Source: Candidatus Poribacteria bacterium
GTDB lineage: Bacteria; Poribacteria; WGA-4E; WGA-3G
Assembly: GCA_028820635.1 (NCBI GenBank)
Contig: JAPPIG010000084.1
Coordinates: 335,272 to 399,271, forward strand
Direction of reading: 5' to 3'
DNA length: 64,000 bases
A program made the translations under genes and the position numbers. The notes below the pieces were generated by a model. That model ran no database searches. It was not told the origin of the DNA and worked only from the letters and a program-made list of their open reading frames with translations. The stretch's first letter is position 1, and each line of letters opens with the position of its first letter. Below, in pieces: positions 7,598 through 16,685 of the stretch.

Positions 7598-8872
7598 ATG
7601 AAATTTGGGCTGTTTTATGAACACCAAATTCCCCGTCCATGGCACGAAGGCGCTGAACATAAACTTTTTCAAGACGCGTTAGCACAAGTAGAATTGGCTG
7701 ACAAACTTGGGTTTGACTATATTTGGGAAGTAGAACACCACTTCCTTGAAGAATATTCCCACTCTTCTGCACCAGAAGTATTTCTCGCAGCATGCAGCCA
7801 ACGGACAAAGCAGATACGGTTAGGACATGGTATCGTGCTGATGCCGCCAGCATACAACCACCCTGCCCGCGTTGCCGAACGCATTTCAACGCTTGACTTA
7901 GTATCAAACGGACGCGTGGAGTGGGGAACAGGCGAGTCTGCATCTCACATGGAACTCGGCGGATTCAACGTTGACCCAAAGTGTAAACGCGAGATGTGGG
8001 AAGAATGTACGCGCGAAACTGCAAAAATGATGACGCAGTCACCTTATGCGGGCTATGATGGGAAACATTTCTCAATGCCGCCTCGCAACGTTGTACCAAA
8101 ACCATTGCAAACACCACACCCGCCACCATGGGTAGCTTGTTCCAGCCGAGATAGCCTCCGATACGCTGCCAGATATGGATTAGGTGCTCTTACTTTTGCT
8201 TTTGTTAATGCAGATGAAGCAAAATTTTGGGTAGAAGAATATTATGAAATCTTTGAAAGTGAATGCGCCCCGCTAACACAAAGGGTGAACCCGAACATTG
8301 CGATGGTTTCAGGTTTTTCCTGCCATGAAAACGAGGAGACGGCTCTTACCCGCGGTTTAGATGGCTTACGTTTCTTCCGATTTGCCCTCGCACACTACTA
8401 TTATAACGGTTCACAAGTTCCGGGTGAAACAGATATTTGGAAACTGTATAAACAATCACAGCAAGACCCCGCTGAAGCGCGGGCAGGAATCGGGACTCCC
8501 GACCAAATCCGCGAACATTTAGAAATAATGGAAAACGCAGGCGTTGATCAGGTTGTTTTCATACAGCAAGCAGGTATGAATCAACATGAGGATATATGCG
8601 AATCGTTAGAACTATTTGCTGATAAAGTATTACCAGACTTCAAAGAACGCGATGCGGGACACATAACACGAAAAAATGAACGACTCGCTAAAGTAATCAC
8701 AGATGCAGAAGCACGTAAACCAGCCTTAACATCTCTTAGTGAAACTCCCATTGTAGATTCTTACCCTGTTCTCAAGAAAAAACTTGAAGAACAGACAGCA
8801 GAGGTAAGTGAACCTGAGATGAGCGACGATGGCAAAAAGTTCCTCCTTTCAATAGAGGGTGGGCAACGATAA
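7598..8872 (+). CDS. LLM-class flavin-dependent oxidoreductase (luciferase-like)
   Basis: A 424-residue member of the bacterial luciferase-like monooxygenase family, which uses reduced FMN or F420 in a TIM barrel. Typical stretches are MKFGLFYEHQIPRPW at the N-terminus, LGFDYIWEVEHHF, RIRLGHGIVLMPPAYNHPARVAE-like sequence near residues 70-95, GRVEWGTGES and GTPDQIREHLEIMENAGVDQ near the C-terminus. The last 60 residues are a charged tail. A ribosome binding site (GAAAGGA) precedes the ATG. The substrate is unknown; alkane, sulfonate or aldehyde oxidation are all possible in this family. Confidence 0.88.
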   Translation: MKFGLFYEHQIPRPWHEGAEHKLFQDALAQVELADKLGFDYIWEVEHHFLEEYSHSSAPEVFLAACSQRTKQIRLGHGIVLMPPAYNHPARVAERISTLDLVSNGRVEWGTGESASHMELGGFNVDPKCKREMWEECTRETAKMMTQSPYAGYDGKHFSMPPRNVVPKPLQTPHPPPWVACSSRDSLRYAARYGLGALTFAFVNADEAKFWVEEYYEIFESECAPLTQRVNPNIAMVSGFSCHENEETALTRGLDGLRFFRFALAHYYYNGSQVPGETDIWKLYKQSQQDPAEARAGIGTPDQIREHLEIMENAGVDQVVFIQQAGMNQHEDICESLELFADKVLPDFKERDAGHITRKNERLAKVITDAEARKPALTSLSETPIVDSYPVLKKKLEEQTAEVSEPEMSDDGKKFLLSIEGGQR

Positions 8873-8911
8873 AAGACGTAAGAATGCAGAACTGGTGAAG
8901 GACAGATTGTC

Positions 8912-10348
8912 ATGAAAAATGTAAAAAATGTAATGGTAATTGACGACGATGAGAAAATCTGTTGGGCATTTAAGCAGTTCCTTGAAGGTGAAGGTTACAA
9001 TCCTATCATAGCGAACAGTGCTGAGGAAGGTTTGCGCCGCATCGCATCCGAGAAACCAGATGTAATCTTACTTGATGTCGGGCTCCCTGGAATGAGTGGT
9101 TTGGAGGCGTTAGCGGAAATTAAAACCCATCACCCGTGGGTAATTGTAATTATAATTACCGCTTACGATGATGTAGAGACGACAATAGAAGCGATGCGCT
9201 TGCATGCGTTCGATTTCGTCCCAAAACCGATTGATTTAGATGTCGTGAAAGGCGTACTTGAACGAGCATTTAGAACACAATCTGTCCGAAGCACTTTGCC
9301 TGTGGAAACAGACAGCGATTCTCCAACGGAGCAACGGGGACATCGACTCGTTGGAAAAAGCGAGCAGATGCGCGAAATTTACAAACTCATCGGGGTGATG
9401 GCAAGCAATGCAACCACAGTGCTAATTGAAGGAGAAACAGGAACAGGAAAAGACCTTGTCGCGCGGGCAATTCATGTGGGAAGTGAACGGAAAAATAAAC
9501 CATTCGTCCCAGTTGATTGTGGGGCACTTCCAGATGAACTCTTAGAAAGTGAACTTTTCGGCTACGAAGCAGGTGCATTCACAGGGGCTAAAGCACAAGG
9601 AAAACCCGGACGATTTGAATTAGCAGACGGTGGCACGATTTTCCTTGATGAAGTGGCTAACATGAGTCCCGCATTGCAGGTGAAGTTGCTACGCACATTG
9701 CAAACACAAGAGATTGAAAGGTTAGGTGGCACGCAGACCTTACAGGTAGATGTACGCGTCATCGCTGCGACTAATCAGGAACTCGGAGAAATGGTCAAAC
9801 TTGGTGAATTTCGTGCTGACCTCTACTACCGCTTCAAACGTATCTCACTCCATCTGCCACCTCTACGAGAACGGCAGGAAGATATTCCGTTGCTTGTCAC
9901 CCATTTCCTTCAACTTATCCAAGACGAACTCGGCAAACCGATCCGTGGCATCTCAGAAGAGGGCATGAAGTTGATACAAAATTATGCTTGGCCGGGCAAT
10001 GTTCGCGAGTTAGAAAACTGCCTCAGAAGCGCAGCAACGCTGTCCCGATCAGATGTAATCCTGCCAGACGATCTTCCTTCAGAAATACACGTAGGTCACA
10101 GTCCCACCACTCCTGATTCCTCACAGTTGGAGACCTCTCTCAAATCTGTTTTACGAGGTGTTACGAAAACAGCGATAGCTGAAGGTAGCCAACAACTTTA
10201 CGATGATGTTGTCACATTGTTAGATAAAGCGCTCATTGAACTCGCATTAGATGAATGCTCCGACAATCATAGCAAAACTGCAGAATTACTCGGTATCAGC
10301 CGCACAACCCTCATAAAAAAGATAAAACAGCACGGTGACGATAAATAG
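8912..10348 (+). CDS. Sigma54-dependent NtrC-family response regulator
   Basis: 478 residues with the full three-domain order. A receiver domain (about 6-125) shows the acidic pocket DDD at 11-13, phospho-acceptor Asp55 (VILLDVGLPG) and Lys105 (VPKPID). An AAA+ domain (about 145-380) shows Walker A GETGTGKD (174-181) and the sigma54-contacting loop GAFTGA (221-226). A Fis-type helix-turn-helix (KTAELLGISRTTLIKKI) closes the protein. It should activate sigma54 promoters when phosphorylated. No histidine kinase lies next to it, so its partner is encoded elsewhere. The GDPD gene follows after 16 bases. Confidence 0.93.
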   Translation: MKNVKNVMVIDDDEKICWAFKQFLEGEGYNPIIANSAEEGLRRIASEKPDVILLDVGLPGMSGLEALAEIKTHHPWVIVIIITAYDDVETTIEAMRLHAFDFVPKPIDLDVVKGVLERAFRTQSVRSTLPVETDSDSPTEQRGHRLVGKSEQMREIYKLIGVMASNATTVLIEGETGTGKDLVARAIHVGSERKNKPFVPVDCGALPDELLESELFGYEAGAFTGAKAQGKPGRFELADGGTIFLDEVANMSPALQVKLLRTLQTQEIERLGGTQTLQVDVRVIAATNQELGEMVKLGEFRADLYYRFKRISLHLPPLRERQEDIPLLVTHFLQLIQDELGKPIRGISEEGMKLIQNYAWPGNVRELENCLRSAATLSRSDVILPDDLPSEIHVGHSPTTPDSSQLETSLKSVLRGVTKTAIAEGSQQLYDDVVTLLDKALIELALDECSDNHSKTAELLGISRTTLIKKIKQHGDDK

Positions 10349-10364
10349 AAGGAAATAGATCATT

Positions 10365-11081
10365 ATGGACTCGTGGATTCGGATTGCACACCGCGGCGCA
10401 TCGGGGATCGCCCCGGAAAATACACTCGCAGCATTCAAAAAAGCGATTGAAATCGGCGTAGACGCAGTTGAACTTGATCTGCACGGCACCTTTGACGGTG
10501 AAGTTGTTGTAATACACGATGCTTCTCTGGACCGAACGACAAACATGAGCGGGCTAATTAAACAGACAACCTTAGAGGCTATCAAGCAAGCAGATGCTGG
10601 CGCATGGTTTAATCCTGAGTTTGAAGGTGAACAAGTACCGACGCTTGCCGAAGCATTAGCATGTATCACAGACAGTACGATTGCACTTTTAGAAATAAAG
10701 GATGAAACTATAGCTGAGGCTGTTGTCCAAAAAATTCATGAGATGGATCTGCTTGAACTGACCGTTATTATTTCTTTTCACACCTCCGTTTTACAAACCG
10801 TTCGCTCTTTAGAGCCACGCATTCCTACCGGGTGGCTTATCGGAAATAGCAATGGACACACACATCCTATCCAACTATGTAAACAACTCGGTTCGCTTGG
10901 AAGCAGCTTGCTTAATGTCAATCATCAACTAATAACTGAGGAATTTGCTTATGAAGTTCGTCGGCGTGGTATCGCACTATGGTGTTGGACAGTTGATGAT
11001 GTAAATCGTATGCGCCAGATGCGCGCTTTCGGAGTGCAAGGTATCACGTCTAATCATCCAGAGCGTTTTTCAGAAGTTTAG
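10365..11081 (+). CDS. Glycerophosphodiester phosphodiesterase family protein
   Basis: A 238-residue GDPD-type TIM-barrel enzyme that hydrolyses glycerophosphodiesters to glycerol-3-phosphate and an alcohol. The signature IAHRGASGIAPENT carries His9, Arg10 and Glu18; AVELDLH (Glu36, Asp38) and VIHDASLDRTT (His51) supply the metal and catalytic residues. There is no signal peptide, so it is probably cytoplasmic like UgpQ. It follows the response regulator closely and probably shares its transcript. Its last four bases overlap the convergent flippase gene. Confidence 0.92.
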   Translation: MDSWIRIAHRGASGIAPENTLAAFKKAIEIGVDAVELDLHGTFDGEVVVIHDASLDRTTNMSGLIKQTTLEAIKQADAGAWFNPEFEGEQVPTLAEALACITDSTIALLEIKDETIAEAVVQKIHEMDLLELTVIISFHTSVLQTVRSLEPRIPTGWLIGNSNGHTHPIQLCKQLGSLGSSLLNVNHQLITEEFAYEVRRRGIALWCWTVDDVNRMRQMRAFGVQGITSNHPERFSEV

Positions 11082-12412
11082 CCCTTTCGCCAGAATTCAA
11101 TCGCAATATATGCGAGAATCGGATAGGAAAGCAACGCTGTTGACCACGCAATCCCTTCTAAACCCCAATACTGCATAAAAATCCAATTGAGAAACGGATT
11201 CAAAACAAGCCTGATTAGGGTCGCTGTGACAACTGTCAAATGGTTTTGACGTGCCAAATGCGCACGAATTAGCAACCTACTAATTAGTCTCGGAAGCATT
11301 CCAATTAAGTAAATACCAAACAGGGAAGCAATATGTTGTTGTCCCGCTACAGACAATCTTCCATGCCCAAATAATAGTGCCACAATATTTGATCGGAATA
11401 TGTAGAATCCGATTAGAAACGGCACCATCAGAACGATCACTACGATAACACCTTTCCATACACTCTGCTGCAACTGTTTTCCATTACCTGATGAAGATAT
11501 CTTTGCCCAATGTGAAAGCAGAACAGGTAGCGTCACGTTTGTAAGCGATTCAGGGATGGCACACAAATGGAAAGCATAGTCAAGTTTTGAAACCGAACTC
11601 GCACCGAGTGAACTTCCCATACCTCTGTCAACAACCGGATTTAATCCGTCTGATGTAGCTGCACCCATCATCAAAAGACACTGTTGCAGAAATTGCTTTG
11701 CGTATGGAAACCCGTCTGTATCTGAGTAGATCGGTATAACCGCAAATAAGTTGCGCAAAGAGAGTTTTAAGACAGCACCACATCGTTGAAATAGAATTAT
11801 TGTTTGAAACAGTTCGCCAATGATTAGAGCAATCGGAATACTAAACCAACTCATATACGGTCGGCATAAAAACATTGTTCCAATAACAAGGGCAGCGCGT
11901 AAACCTTGCACAATCACGGGTAGATGAAATACTTGGTAGGTGTCTAAAATCGCCTTGAGCATCCAACGGAAAGATGCAATTACTGCAAAGATGAGGAATC
12001 CACAGACAATGCTGATTGCAGCAGAAGTCGTAAGTCCCGCGTTGGGAAAAAAGAGTTGTGATATTCCCCATGAAATAGCGACTAATAGACAGCACAACCA
12101 CGGCATTAGCCTGATATAGTGGGAAAGAACGGATTGCACGCAACGTTGCGCTTCGGCTTCACCTTTCGCACGCGCTTCTGCTAACAAAGGAACGAGGACA
12201 GAATACGCAGAAGCAGCACTCAGTAATTCAATTAGAAATGCAGCAATACCCCAGTAGTAATAGATAAAATCCATCTCCGCAGTATCGCCAAACCAATTGG
12301 CAAGCGCAACACTGATAAGAAATGTGCCAACACGTCCTATGAGACTTAAAGGTGTGATAAGCAGGACATTTTTAAGGAGGGTTGTTTGGGATTGGGAATC
12401 ATTTTTCGGCAT
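11078..12412 (-). CDS. MurJ/MviN-like lipid flippase family protein
   Basis: A 444-residue polytopic membrane protein with about 12 hydrophobic segments. The N-terminal region (SLIGRVGTFLISVALANWFGDTAEMDFIYYYW) and the second half (LDYAFHLCAIPESLTNVTLPVLL) resemble the MurJ/MviN branch of the MOP superfamily, which flips lipid-linked sugars. It is shorter than typical MurJ (about 510), so export of another lipid-linked precursor is possible. It sits divergently from the UDP-glucose dehydrogenase gene, which would suit a role in surface polysaccharide assembly, but this is inference. Confidence 0.72.
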   Translation of the reverse strand: MPKNDSQSQTTLLKNVLLITPLSLIGRVGTFLISVALANWFGDTAEMDFIYYYWGIAAFLIELLSAASAYSVLVPLLAEARAKGEAEAQRCVQSVLSHYIRLMPWLCCLLVAISWGISQLFFPNAGLTTSAAISIVCGFLIFAVIASFRWMLKAILDTYQVFHLPVIVQGLRAALVIGTMFLCRPYMSWFSIPIALIIGELFQTIILFQRCGAVLKLSLRNLFAVIPIYSDTDGFPYAKQFLQQCLLMMGAATSDGLNPVVDRGMGSSLGASSVSKLDYAFHLCAIPESLTNVTLPVLLSHWAKISSSGNGKQLQQSVWKGVIVVIVLMVPFLIGFYIFRSNIVALLFGHGRLSVAGQQHIASLFGIYLIGMLPRLISRLLIRAHLARQNHLTVVTATLIRLVLNPFLNWIFMQYWGLEGIAWSTALLSYPILAYIAIEFWRKG

Positions 12413-12529
12413 GAAGTGTTTGAAGTGGTAGAGTTAAATCATTCATCGCATCTACGTGAAATTTCGCCTTGAGCATTGCTTCGGTATAGAATATTTTATA
12501 TTTCCTTCTAAAAAATGTCAAGATTATGC

Positions 12530-12582
12530 GTTATAATCACAACATATTATAACTAACGCAAAGATGTTAGATATGCTATAAT
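12530..12582 (+). promoter_or_regulatory. Candidate promoter/operator region of the UDP-glucose dehydrogenase gene
   Basis: A perfect inverted repeat GTTATAAT (12530-12537) and ATTATAAC (12546-12553) with an 8-base spacer precedes a consensus -10 TATAAT at 12577-12582. No good -35 is visible, so activation at the inverted repeat is possible. Confidence 0.35.
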
Positions 12583-12685
12583 CTATCTGTTACCTTGAAA
12601 AAGTCAATTTTAAATCGCTTATTGCCAATTCCTGCCAGCACCCCAACTAATTTTGGCAAGAAACGCGTTTCACTTGAGGCGGAAC

Positions 12686-14044
12686 ATGAAAATTACAATT
12701 ATAGGAACGGGATACGTAGGTTTAACGACAGCTGTGGTACTCGCTTACCTCAACCACGATGTCGCCGCAGTTGACAAAGACAACAGCAAACTTAGCCTTT
12801 TGCAAGACAGAAAAAGCCCTATCCATGAACCCGGAATCCAGTCTCTGCTTGACGAATTAGGTCACACGATCCGCTTTACGCCAAGCGTTGCTGAGGTAGT
12901 CCCTGACGCAGAACTCATCATGATTGCTGTTGGCACACCACCAAAAATGAACGGAGAGGCGGATACACGGCACGTTGAAGAAGCAGCAAGAGAAGTCGCA
13001 GAAGTATGTCTTCCAGATAAACACTATACCCTTGTAATCAAATCTACTGTACCAATTGGGACAAATAGAAATGTCGCAGAGGTCGTTGAAAATGTCTTTT
13101 CCGAACGCAATTTGCGTGGTAATATTTCAGTGGCTTCCAATCCAGAGTTTTTGCAAGAAGGTTTGGCATTGCAAGGCGCATTCTATCCAGATCGGATTGT
13201 CGTCGGTGCAAACAGCAACGATGCTTTTGATGATTTACGACATCTGTATCAACCAATATTGGAACAGACATTTGATCCACCAACTTTTTTACCCCGCCCC
13301 GCTGCTTATCATCTACCACCGATGATGACGACAGACCCGAACAGCGCGGAGATGATTAAATACGCTGCGAACACGTTCTTAGCACTAAAAATTAGTTTCA
13401 TTAACGAAATTGCCGGTCTCTGCGAAGATGTTGGCGCAGATGTAACAGAGGTAGCGCGTGGAATTGGACTTGACTCGCGGATTGGACATAGATTTCTCCG
13501 CGCTGGACTGGGCTGGGGCGGTAGCTGCTACCCGAAAGATACCGCGGCATTATTGAATGTTGCTGCACAAGCAGGATACGAAATGCCGATTACAGAAGCT
13601 GCACGCACGGTTAACTTTGAACAGCGCAAACGAATCGTGGAAAAGTTACGAACCGTTTTAAAAACACTGAATGGTAAAACGATTGGTATTCTCGGACTTG
13701 CCTTTAAACCGAATACAGACGACATCCGAGAGGCCCCTTCACTTGATATTATTCGTCAACTCGTGGCAGATGGTGCGAACGTTCGCGCGCACGACCCAAT
13801 CGCCATGCCAAACGCGCAGCAAACCATGAACGATATTCCTGTTGACTTCACTGAAGATGTGTACTCACTCGCTCACAATGCAGATGCACTTGTGCTTGTT
13901 ACTGAATGGGAATTCTACCATAGACTGGAATTACGCAAACTTGCAAAACAGATGAAAACACCAATCCTAATTGATGGACGAAACGTCTTTTCACCACAAG
14001 AAGCAATGGCTGCCGGTTTCCATTACTTATGCGTAGGCAGATGA
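12686..14044 (+). CDS. UDP-glucose 6-dehydrogenase family protein
   Basis: A 452-residue nucleotide-sugar dehydrogenase that oxidises UDP-glucose (or a related UDP-sugar) to the uronic acid with two NAD+. The Rossmann motif GTGYVGL is at residues 7-13, the catalytic Cys281 lies in GWGGSCYPKD, and GLAFKPNTDDIREAP marks the second nucleotide-binding domain. The start at 12686 is chosen over an upstream in-frame start (12653) because GAGG is well placed and the dinucleotide fold begins at once (MKITIIGTGYVG). UDP-glucuronate feeds surface polysaccharide synthesis. The DUF309 gene follows after 20 bases. Confidence 0.92.
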   Translation: MKITIIGTGYVGLTTAVVLAYLNHDVAAVDKDNSKLSLLQDRKSPIHEPGIQSLLDELGHTIRFTPSVAEVVPDAELIMIAVGTPPKMNGEADTRHVEEAAREVAEVCLPDKHYTLVIKSTVPIGTNRNVAEVVENVFSERNLRGNISVASNPEFLQEGLALQGAFYPDRIVVGANSNDAFDDLRHLYQPILEQTFDPPTFLPRPAAYHLPPMMTTDPNSAEMIKYAANTFLALKISFINEIAGLCEDVGADVTEVARGIGLDSRIGHRFLRAGLGWGGSCYPKDTAALLNVAAQAGYEMPITEAARTVNFEQRKRIVEKLRTVLKTLNGKTIGILGLAFKPNTDDIREAPSLDIIRQLVADGANVRAHDPIAMPNAQQTMNDIPVDFTEDVYSLAHNADALVLVTEWEFYHRLELRKLAKQMKTPILIDGRNVFSPQEAMAAGFHYLCVGR

Positions 14045-14064
14045 TTCAGAATCTCCGATAAAAT

Positions 14065-14634
14065 ATGGATATCCACGAACAACCGCAACCTTTCGATCCA
14101 AATTGGCATCAATATTACCCACAAACGCCTTTTCCACCTTATCGTCACATACCAGGGGTTACACCGCATCCGATTCGTGATCCACTCGGACACAGTTACG
14201 GCATAGAAGAAGAACTTGACGACGCCCTTCTTCCACCAGAAATGTGGAAGCAGAATGATGCATACCTATACGGTGTTGACCTCTACAACTTTGCATATTG
14301 GTGGGAAGCACATGAAGCATGGGAAGGGTTGTGGCATCAAGCCGAAGATACGTATCGCCTATTCCTGCAGGGGTTAATTCAGGTATCTGCCTCGCTAATC
14401 AAATACCACATGCGAATGCTGCGACCATTGCGGACACTCTCTACTGCTGGACGTGATAAATTACGACAAGTTGTTGCTGAATGTGGCGATGCAGCGGAAA
14501 ATTATATGGGCATAAACATGCCTGAATTTTTGGAAACTACCGACGCGTTTTTTACACCGTTTTTCTCAAAGGTTGTTACTGAGGAAACCTATCAACGAAT
14601 TTCGGTTAAGCCTCTCATTCGGCTTCGATTTTAG
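14065..14634 (+). CDS. DUF309 domain-containing protein
   Basis: A 189-residue soluble protein. The central part (YNFAYWWEAHEAWEGLW, then FLQGLIQVSASLIKYHM) is the conserved core of DUF309, a small helical domain with a His/Glu-rich motif. The molecular function of this family is unknown. The N-terminal 75 residues are rich in Pro and His and are not part of the domain. It probably shares a transcript with the upstream dehydrogenase. Confidence 0.8.
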   Translation: MDIHEQPQPFDPNWHQYYPQTPFPPYRHIPGVTPHPIRDPLGHSYGIEEELDDALLPPEMWKQNDAYLYGVDLYNFAYWWEAHEAWEGLWHQAEDTYRLFLQGLIQVSASLIKYHMRMLRPLRTLSTAGRDKLRQVVAECGDAAENYMGINMPEFLETTDAFFTPFFSKVVTEETYQRISVKPLIRLRF

Positions 14635-14717
14635 TTTTACTATTACAGATATAGGACTTATCCAATATTGTAAGGACTTAGAACAAATAGACAGCGAAAC
14701 CTGCACGATTTAGAGTT

Positions 14718-15410
14718 ATGGAAAAGCAAAATATGGATACAATTAATGCGATCCAGAAATTATACAATGCATCAGGTGTTCACCCGACAACTGACCCTGA
14801 TAATCCGAAATCGCAATTTGTTGTTGATAGATATTCAAAACACTTGTGTAAGTTGATACAACCCGGTATGCGTGCATTAGACTTAGGTTGTAATGCAGGA
14901 CGTTGCACCTTTGCTATGGAAGACATGGGGGCAATAGCAACAGGTATTGATTGCGCAGAAATTCCAATCCTTCATGCCAAAAAGGTGGCAGATAAAAGAG
15001 AGAGTCAATGTCAATTTAATATTGGGGATATAAATTCTCTGCCTTATAGGGAGAATTCTTTTGATCTTGCGCTATTCCCTTCAAATATAGTTGAGGTGTC
15101 ATATCAGACGCTGGAGAACTTGACAGTTCAACTAAAACAGATTTTATCAAATAACGGTCTTTTTGTTGTATTTATGCATGATGAATTTATCAAGAGAGCG
15201 GGTGAGGCAGCTTTTCTGAATCGTTACGAGGCACTGACCGGTTTAAAGGGAGGACACAGCACAATTCCTGACAAAGGGACGTTCTCCTACCCTACCTATT
15301 TTTGGACAGTCGCCTTTGCTAAGTATGTCATAGAGAAATATCTCTTTTGTAAATACGTGGAACAAGTAGAAGAAAACCTGTTCCTATTGGTGTTCTGTAA
15401 TAAAAAGTGA
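14718..15410 (+). CDS. Class I SAM-dependent methyltransferase
   Basis: A 230-residue Rossmann-fold methyltransferase. Motif I (ALDLGCNAGRCTFAM) binds S-adenosylmethionine, followed by acidic motif II (ATGIDCAEIP), motif III region (FNIGDINSLPYRENSFDLALFPSN) and the post-motif helix. A Met at codon 6 is an alternative start. The substrate is not evident. It stands alone between the DUF309 gene and a lipoprotein gene. Confidence 0.85.
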   Translation: MEKQNMDTINAIQKLYNASGVHPTTDPDNPKSQFVVDRYSKHLCKLIQPGMRALDLGCNAGRCTFAMEDMGAIATGIDCAEIPILHAKKVADKRESQCQFNIGDINSLPYRENSFDLALFPSNIVEVSYQTLENLTVQLKQILSNNGLFVVFMHDEFIKRAGEAAFLNRYEALTGLKGGHSTIPDKGTFSYPTYFWTVAFAKYVIEKYLFCKYVEQVEENLFLLVFCNKK

Positions 15411-15636
15411 ACGGATATCTATAGCAATGTCCATACCGAGTCCATTTTTTGAACAGAACTGTCCATTTTTTGAACGGAAAAATCGGATAATTCTGCTAAG
15501 AAAGAGATACCTACTTATTGCAAGAGGTGGCATGATAATTGCACAATGTTATATATCCTTTGTCAAATTCTATAGGTTGTGTGTTCAAGATAGAAGAATA
15601 TTGGACTTGAAAACATCATTAGAAAGGTAGGCTATC

Positions 15637-16560
15637 ATGATTAAAAATATACAGAAGTTTTTCCTGCTGACAGTGGGATTATTATTTTGCTTGTTTGCAT
15701 GCGATTCTCCGGAAATAAATATTATACTGTCCGATAATATTTTAACCGAAGATGGACAACGTCCCGATATACAGTTTCCCCCTATGCAAAGTGTTGAAAC
15801 TACTAATGCTGCAGCTTCTTTTCAACAGCACCTTTCACCTATTCTCACAGCGAAGTGTGCGTTTGCGGGGTGCCACGTTGATGGAGGACCGAAAAACCTT
15901 GATTTCAGCACATATCAGGCTTTCATAAAGGGAGGGGATGGCGGTCCGGTATTCATTCTGGGCAATGCTCAAGGAAGCTCTATTATTGATGAGATTGTAT
16001 CAGGTAGGATGCCAATTGGCGGTCCTAAGTTGAGCGATGCAGAAATACAAGTTTTTACGGATTGGATTAATAATCAACAGACAATTACTGAACCTCCCGT
16101 TAATCAACCACTTCAGCCACCAACTCCGCTACCTGGTCAGCCAGTATCTTTTGAACAGCACCTGTTACCTATCCTTACAGCAAAATGTGCTTATTCAGGT
16201 TGTCATGATGCCAATGGACCCGACGATCTCGATTTTAGGACATACCAAACTTTCATAAGAAGCGCAGAGAGAGAGGATGTATTTGTCCCAGGTAATGCCC
16301 GAAGCAGTGATATTATAGAAGAAATCGTATCCGGGAGAATGCCTCCTGACGGACCTCGGTTGCCCAATGCGGAAATTCAACTCTTTATTGATTGGATTAA
16401 CCAGCAAGACCCAGCTGATTTTCCGAACCTTCGTTATGACGACGATGACGACTACGACGATGACGACGATGATGACGACTACGATGACGATGACTACGAT
16501 GATGACGACTACGATGATGACGATGACGACGATGATGACGACTACGACGATGATGATTAA
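15637..16560 (+). CDS. Lipoprotein with two CX4CH cytochrome-like domains and an Asp/Tyr-rich tail
   Basis: A 307-residue protein with a lipoprotein signal (lipobox LFAC, Cys at residue 22, Asp at +2). Two tandem repeats of about 85 residues follow. Each has ILTAKCAFAGCH or ILTAKCAYSGCH, then DFxTYQxFI and a Met-containing SGRMP motif, and ends in a DWIN motif. The heme-type motif has four residues between the cysteines instead of two. A Pro-rich linker separates the repeats. The last 41 residues are almost only Asp with interspersed Tyr. The family resembles planctomycete-type cytochrome c domains; heme attachment is inferred, not certain. A strong terminator follows. Confidence 0.8.
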   Translation: MIKNIQKFFLLTVGLLFCLFACDSPEINIILSDNILTEDGQRPDIQFPPMQSVETTNAAASFQQHLSPILTAKCAFAGCHVDGGPKNLDFSTYQAFIKGGDGGPVFILGNAQGSSIIDEIVSGRMPIGGPKLSDAEIQVFTDWINNQQTITEPPVNQPLQPPTPLPGQPVSFEQHLLPILTAKCAYSGCHDANGPDDLDFRTYQTFIRSAEREDVFVPGNARSSDIIEEIVSGRMPPDGPRLPNAEIQLFIDWINQQDPADFPNLRYDDDDDYDDDDDDDDYDDDDYDDDDYDDDDDDDDDDYDDDD

Positions 16561-16596
16561 ACAAAGATGCCGCTATCCTCATTATCCCAACCACAT

Positions 16597-16625
16597 AAAG
16601 GCTGGTTTTCCTACCAGCCTTTACT
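16597..16625 (+). terminator. Rho-independent terminator of the cytochrome-like lipoprotein gene
   Basis: AAAGGCTGG and CCAGCCTTT form a perfect 9-bp stem around an 8-base loop, 36 bases after the stop codon. Confidence 0.75.
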
Positions 16626-16685
16626 ACGTACTTGCCTTTACAAAATATTGTTGGGAGTATATAGGTCTGGATTATTCAGGTATTG

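Noticed and set aside
15427..15630. 67-codon open frame before the cytochrome-like lipoprotein
   Set aside because: No ribosome binding site or domain. It is more likely leader DNA of the lipoprotein gene.
16397..16594. His/Arg-rich frame opposite the Asp/Tyr tail
   Set aside because: It is only the antisense reading of the GAY/TAY repeat, which cannot have stops.
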